From contig JAULBX010012210.1 of NCBI GenBank assembly GCA_032358255.1, positions 1 through 64,000 of the forward strand: a DNA stretch of 64,000 nucleotides, given 5' to 3'. The notes under the pieces were generated by a model. It searched no databases. It saw nothing but the letters and a program-made list of their open reading frames with translations, and was not told where the DNA came from. Origin of the DNA: Heterotrichella gracilis. Taxonomy: Eukaryota; Sar; Xanthophyceae; Tribonematales; Xanthonemataceae. Shown piece after piece: positions 58,565-64,000 of this stretch. How positions within the stretch are numbered: the first letter of the stretch is position 1; every line of letters begins with the position of its first letter. A program made the translations under genes and the position numbers.

Positions 58565-61508
58565 CTAGAACTGTACCTTCTTGTTGTAGTAGCTATACTG
58601 CGCCAGCAGCGTGGCTGCTCCATTCCCGCTGTAATCAAAATTGACATCCGCTTCAAACCCTTTGCACCCACAGTTGGGCTTTTGCGTCCACGCCTGCACA
58701 GTGTGACAAAACATGGATTCAAGCGAGGGTGCGCCTCAATTGTCTGATCATGCAGTACAGTGCAACTGATCAGAAATATCACATGTGGCACTGGCATGCA
58801 TGTGTCACGCAAACATGCATGCTTGATAGCCTTGGTTCAGAAGGTACCGCTACGCAGCGGCAAGCTATTTCTGATAGACAGTGAATACGTAAGAAAGAAA
58901 CAGAACGCCCCCACTGTGACATGGCTGCACACCACTGGCCTACAATCTTGAGAAACACAGACAGGCCAGGCAGCGGTGGGACATGCGTGGGTTACAAAGG
59001 CATAGCACCTCAGCATTGTCCCGATTCAATCTGGTAGTGAACCAAGGATGAGTACAGGCCCACCTGCCACACCAGAGCACCGTTGTATCGCCAGTCATTC
59101 GCTGCCTTGGTGATCTTGAAGAATGTCCGATCCCGACAGGAGTCGAACTTGAGATCCGCACCGTACTCCTCCAGTATCACAGGCTTGCCAGCTGTGTGTG
59201 CCACATCGGCTAGGGTTTTGAGGTGGTAGCGAATGAAGCCCACGTCACTGGGCTTCAAGCCAAAATTGTTTGGGTACAGATGCACCGTTGCAAAAGATAT
59301 GAATGGCAGTTTGAGGTTGCGGTCGTAGTCAACCCCCTTGGCACCTGCGCGATGGCATGGATGTGTGACCACCAGTAAAATTTGAATGCACAAACAAGAT
59401 GCGTGTGTATGTATCATGGATGCACATGTGTGCTCCTGCATGTTGATTGCTACTGCAAAAGCCAGCACACCATTACACCCTGTCACATAAATTTCCCCTT
59501 AATGACACCGGTGCCTGCAAAGCTATGCCCAGTCGAGTGCCCATGCAGCCAGCACTAAAATGCACTCTCTACGCATTGCTCATGTGGCAATGCAGAAGTG
59601 CTGTGATCCACCCATTTCCTCACCAGAGTACATCCAGTTGAGATGGTACTGTGGGGTTTTGCTGAGGTAGGCGGGGTCGGGCGCTGTGGGGTTCCACTTG
59701 CCAACCCTGTAGCCCTCATCCCCAACTGAGATCATGTGTTTGGAGTCCTTGGAGTGGATGTAGGCTGACATCTCCCGCGCCCAGTTGTACACAAGGCTGC
59801 CGGGCACCTGCTTGCGCTGCAACTCGTAACCATCCCTGCACCACAAGCCACAAAACCCTTTGTCAGGGTCAGCAACAAGATCTAACCTTGCGTATTGCAC
59901 AACTCATCTTGAGGCACCACTGCAGGGGAATTATTGTTGCTGTACCTGCATTTCTTGTTTATAGTACATGCATGCTTTTTGTAACTTTTACCAACACGTG
60001 CCACCCGGCTGCATGTTGCATAGAGGCTTTTGCAGCAAACAGCATATCCATTTGCCGGTGGCCATATTACACTCACCTTGTTTGGGGCTCATTTTGAAGC
60101 TCCCAGGCAAACACAGCTGGGTGACGCACGTAGGAGATGCCGTCCCACGTGTTCTTGCGGGTAAGTACCGCATTCACCCACTTCTTGTATGCAGCCCGTG
60201 CCTTTGTGCTGCTGTAGAACAGCTCCCAGTCCTTGCCCTTACCAAGGGCTTGGTCAACATACCTACAGGATTTTGTGCAAGTGTTTGATTGTTGACAGGC
60301 AAACCAAAATGCAATGCAATGCACAAAGGCATTAAAGACCCAGCAAATACACAGGTTAGGGATTTAAGACAACACAATGAAACCCGTCTCAACACTTGAA
60401 GTTTCAGACAAAAGGTCACCACAGCAACCCAGGGAGGAGGAGCACAATGCGTGAGCACAGAGTCCCATGGTTCACCAACAAGGGCTTCAATAGTGCATCA
60501 CAATGACAACAGTGAAGGTGGTTGCCGGTCAAGCACGTACCATTGGTTCCCCCCGTATCTGTCCCAGCGGTTGGACATCACCATGATGAGCCTGATGCCA
60601 AATGTGCTGGCAGCATACAGCGCAAGGTCCATACGGCGCAGCGCAACCTCGTCAAATGAGCCCAACCTGGGCTGCAGGGCACGCAGCGGGCAGGGGCTCT
60701 GAGTCCCATCGTTCCAGCTATTGTCCCCATTGGCAAACGCAAACACCCGGATCACTTTGGCACCCCTTGCAGCGTGCCCTTTGAACAGGTTCCAGATGGA
60801 GCAGTCATCACGGAATTGGGGGGTGATGAGGGTGGCAAACATGACGTTGGTGCCCGCAAAGAAAAACGGTTTGCCGCCAGCATAGAAATTGGCCCCCTTC
60901 CTGGTGGCCAACCCATTGAGGCGCGATTTCTGTCCCTTGGGGATTGCACAGCTGGCCTGCACGCACACATGCCATGCTCATATTGAGCATTGTGCACAAG
61001 GTGTGCTTTCTCAAAGCGTCAAGTGTCGGTCAGGGTAATATAAATGCGCCAAACTTGGGGCCGTTTCCATCGTGCTATATTGGCGAACATCTGGGTGGCA
61101 CTTACCTACCGCATGCATGAGGCGCATATCAGGACATAAACGCTGGCACACCAACAGCATGCGGCATGCCAGCAAACGGTGCATGAGGCTACGGAAACTG
61201 TTCAAGGGTGGGACCAGCCAGGAGTGTACCTTGGCCGCCAGGCGCCGGCGAGCTTGAGTTGTGTTGCCATATGCTGGCTGCAGCACTTCAGCCTCCAAGC
61301 TATGGTCATCTTCAACAGGTTGGTACAACGGCGAGCGCTGTTCCCAAGCGCTGTTGAGGGCAGTGTGCGCTGCACCAAGCTGCAAGTAGCGCAGGGCTGA
61401 GGTGGGGGACGGTGAACCGTTGCCAGGCGACACTACCACGGCGAGAACGACGGCTGTAACAAGTAACACAGACGGTGGTAAACGAGGGCGTAGCTTGCCC
61501 AGCTGCAT
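58565..61508 (-). CDS. GH5 mannan endo-1,4-beta-mannosidase, secreted
   Basis: Six exons on the minus strand: 61508-61110, 60956-60541, 60262-60077, 59835-59624, 59344-59064, 58693-58565, closing to 540 aa. A signal peptide (SVLLVTAVVLAVVV) opens the protein. About 110 residues of no known domain follow before the GH5 barrel, which begins near NFYAGGKPFFFAGTNVMFAT. The acid/base is Glu330 in AWELQNEP and the nucleophile is Glu464 in VILEEYG; both are intact. It should cleave beta-1,4-mannan in the wall or outside the cell. The last exon is easy to miss: the open frame runs on past the true donor at 59063 to a stop, but splicing at CAG|GTGGGC joins VWQ to AWTQKPNCGCKG and YSGNGAATLLAQYS, the expected GH5_7 end. 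The domain assignment is firm; the N-terminal extension is unexplained. Confidence 0.9.
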
Positions 61509-62426
61509 AGCTGGAGGCTGCCTGCACAGGTGAAGGAAGGTACATCGTGGGTGGTGAGGTGGGCGGTCTGGCATCCGCCCACTTAGGACTTGCAGGCGCC
61601 ATTCAAGGTGCACAGGTTTAAGAATAAAGTTGTGAAGTAGGTTCTGTCAGTGGGGTGTCATATGTGCTTGATCAAACTGGCCAGCTGTAGTTGGGGCCCA
61701 GCTGTGTCCAGCTGGCAGTGGGCACATGCTCCGTGACTGACATGACAACCTGCCGTCGTTACGCTACTGCGTACAGTGTGCGGTGACACATGGCCACGAG
61801 CATACTTGTGGCCAAGACTAGGTAAGAGTGCAGCGGTGCACCGCGGTGACTGACGGAGATAGGTGGTGCATGCCCTGTGGTCACCCAACTTACCCAAGCA
61901 CCTGTCTACCGCCTGCGCTTAATAAGTACACTTAATCGTCCACATGAAGGTGTTCAGGCGTGGCGCGCAAACTGTGTTGCTTTAGATCTATATTGTGTTG
62001 CTTTAGAGCTATATTGTGCATGCATGCATCAGGCATCAGTGAAGATTATACTTACACTGAAGTACACGAGTGCAGATTCAACAGCGAAACGACTGGTGCG
62101 TTTGTTCCAACAACTCTAAAGCTGTGCGAGCACTCCGATGCCAACGTTCCGATGTTCATAAACTAATGGCATTTGATAAAAAAAATTATAAATTGCCGTA
62201 CATTTCCGTTTATTGCGCATTTCTTGAGCATTGGCGAGCTAACGAACAGCAGAACAGGAGCCAAACAACGGCCGCAAGTCTGTGTGCAACACTTGCCTTC
62301 CTTGTTTACGTCTCCGACACTCTCCCCGGTTGCTTTGCCATGAAGAGGGGTGTGGCCTCACCTATTTGAACTTGCACATCGTGAGGCCAGCACTGAACTG
62401 GGCACTGGCACAAGGAAGCTTTCAAG
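61509..62426. promoter_or_regulatory. Divergent spacer, mannanase and DUF3054-like gene
   Basis: About 920 bp between outward starts. TTGTGTTGCTTTAGA-type words repeat at about 61975-62010. No exon seen; both promoters expected. Confidence 0.4.
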
Positions 62427-63922
62427 ATGCAGGGGCTGTGCGTGCATCGAAATACGCCTCATCAGCCGGGCATGATGAGAGGGCTGCTTGGGCCCCTGGG
62501 CATACGGTCCTTGACTGCTGCGCCACCACACAGACAAGTTGAGATCAGAATGAGGCCTGCCAGGCGAAAGGTTGGGCAACACGCGGTCTGTGGAGCAAGC
62601 CCAAGCAACCAGGGGCCCGTTCCTATGGATACAACAATGATGTGGGGGGACACGCTTATGCTGCTGGCCACAGAACTGGTGAGAGCTATATCCAGCGACA
62701 ACCTCGCCGTGCATGCCATCACAAGCCACCCACGCTGCAAACGTCCGGCAACTGTGCGCTGGCCTTTCACCCAGAACGTGCACATTGTTGGTCGTATCCC
62801 TCGAATTTTAGTGCAAGTCACCTGCTTGTCTGCGTGTCTACTTGGCTGGGGTGGTTGTTTGAACCACATAGTGCCATCTATGTGTGCGAGGTTTTGAAAC
62901 GCAGCCAAACTGCGAGTTCCGTGACGTGCATCGGCGGGTTTAAATCTTTTCTGTGGGTTTTCAACCACACCCCTTTATTTGGTTTGCTTTGAAGTGCTTA
63001 AATCCTCTCATGCAACATTGCATGCATGTGGGCTACCTATGCATGTGGGCTACCTGCCCATGTTGTTGCCAGTTTCAACCACCCTGCTGTTCCCTGGCAG
63101 GCAAGCGACCGGATACCCAAGGGAGACGTGGGTATACTCAGCTGTATACTCCTGTCAACATGGCTAGGGGTGAGTTCCCTGTATACTCCTATGCCTCAAA
63201 GTGTGGTGCAGCGTGTACCCAGCCTACTGTTGTCCTGTGGGAGTTTAACATCTAGGTTAGCCACCTGCTAGTGCTAAAAATTGGTCATTCATTTTGCTTT
63301 GCATTTTTCAAACATGGTGCGAGCGTGAGTGGTTGCTGATCAGGCAAGTTACCTGGGTCACCACCGCCCCACCGCTTGACTGGACATCGGTCCGCGCGCA
63401 CAGGTGTCAATTGTCAGGGGCGACTACAGGCAACATGCAGACGTTGACTTCTTCCAGCTGGCCTCGGGCCTTGCTTTGGTGGAGGCATTGAAGAACTGTG
63501 CAGTCACTTGGGTAAGTGCCTGTTCAAATGCCTTTGCCCATGGACGTGCGGTGGTTGCATGGCAGCGTGCGCATTTTCAATTGCCCTTGCGCCTCTAGCT
63601 GCGGATCCGCAGGGTGACCTTTATGTGTGTGACTGCACCAAGTGGTGTCGTTAGCAGCATGCCGCGGCTGCTGAATTGTCCGGTAGTGTTTGATAGCGTT
63701 CCTTTAAACATGTTCTCGCTGGCCCTGCAGGCCATTTTCGTGCCCATTGTGTCCCTGGTGTTCACCCTCCTGGCCAGCAGCAACCCCATCGACATGCTGC
63801 CCATCTTCACCGCCGCTGACAACGCGCGGGAGCTGCCACCGCAGCTGGAGGTCATGCTGGCCATGCTGTGCACCATCTCATGCTGGCGAGGCATCTACAT
63901 CCGAACACTCATGCCCATGTGA
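62427..63922 (+). CDS. DUF3054-like small membrane protein, probably plastid
   Basis: Exons 62427-62678, 63101-63169, 63404-63511 and 63731-63922, all phase 0, give 206 aa. The first about 50 residues (starts MQGLCVHRNTPHQPG, with several Arg and almost no acid) read as a transit peptide. Four hydrophobic stretches follow. WGDTLMLLATEL, then TWLGVSIVRGDY, then GLALVEALKNCAVTWAIFVP, then ISCWRGIYIRTL follow the order of DUF3054 proteins (GD...LLxF, WL...GDY, AxxxWAxxxP, WR near the end), which plants keep in the plastid and which occur widely in bacteria. Function is unknown in the family. The match is by motif order from memory, so the family name is tentative although the exon chain is well supported by phase. 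Confidence 0.55.
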
Positions 63923-64000
63923 AGCGAGCAGGGCTAGACAAGCTACCAGCATTCTGAGGGGACACGGGACGCGGGAGGTATCAATGGTGGTGTTTGCTGT

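Noticed and set aside
59010-59063. Mannanase ending after VWQVGLYSSLVHYQIESGQC
   Set aside because: Splicing at CAG|GTGGGC to 58693-58565 gives the expected GH5 C-terminus, so this is intron read-through.

Overview
The window is nuclear DNA of a green alga, and it looks like a trebouxiophyte-type chlorophyte. Genes are intron-rich with mostly GT-AG introns of about 70-600 bp. Several products carry plastid- or mitochondrion-like leaders. The set mixes plant-like families (GT37-like fucosyltransferase, plastid PurF, DUF3054, GH5 mannanase) with general eukaryotic ones (HOP, MMS19, SURF6, KCR, RMND1). The GCATGC palindrome recurs in introns and spacers. Organism assignment is an inference; no rRNA or organelle marker is present. 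Gene models were built by hand: exons were joined at splice consensus sites and the reading phase was checked at each junction, so most multi-exon CDS close exactly.

Layout. 1-1865 (+): 3' part of a HAD/Cof phosphatase. 2706-6595 (+): RRM/SR protein with a coiled coil. 8653-10020 (+): proline-rich protein with a GC-AG intron. 11056-16071 (+): plastid amidophosphoribosyltransferase (PurF) whose introns hold decayed copies of its own exon ends. 17054-20007 (-): short mTERF-like protein whose intron 4 holds a foldback MITE. 20969-22518 (+): secreted flavin amine/polyamine oxidase. 23142-23724 (+): 98-aa protein matching only the N-terminal domain of the ciliary dynein-arm factor CCDC103. 24883-32036 (-): 14-exon gene for an 870-aa secreted Cys-rich repeat protein, with a relic of a second copy of its last exon at 33.0-33.1 kb. 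34515-36481 (-): GT37-like fucosyltransferase. 37940-41456 (+): RMD1/RMND1 (DUF155). 42880-47432 (-): HOP/STI1. 48055-50189 (+): SURF6. 50959-52342 (-): 3-ketoacyl-CoA reductase. 52911-58076 (+): MMS19. 58565-61508 (-): GH5 endo-beta-mannanase. 62427-63922 (+): DUF3054-like membrane protein.

The genes form no single pathway. Some neighbours share themes: wall and extracellular carbohydrate (fucosyltransferase, mannanase, Cys-rich secreted protein, amine oxidase), protein and cluster maturation (HOP, MMS19), and ribosome or RNA work (SURF6, SR protein). Four pairs are head-to-head with spacers under about 1 kb (mTERF/oxidase, HOP/SURF6, KCR/MMS19, mannanase/DUF3054), so shared promoters are likely. 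The most unusual items are the mini-CCDC103, the Cys-rich secreted protein and its relic, the exon-end copies inside purF introns, and the foldback element. I saw no CRISPR array, rRNA gene, tRNA gene or intact autonomous transposon.
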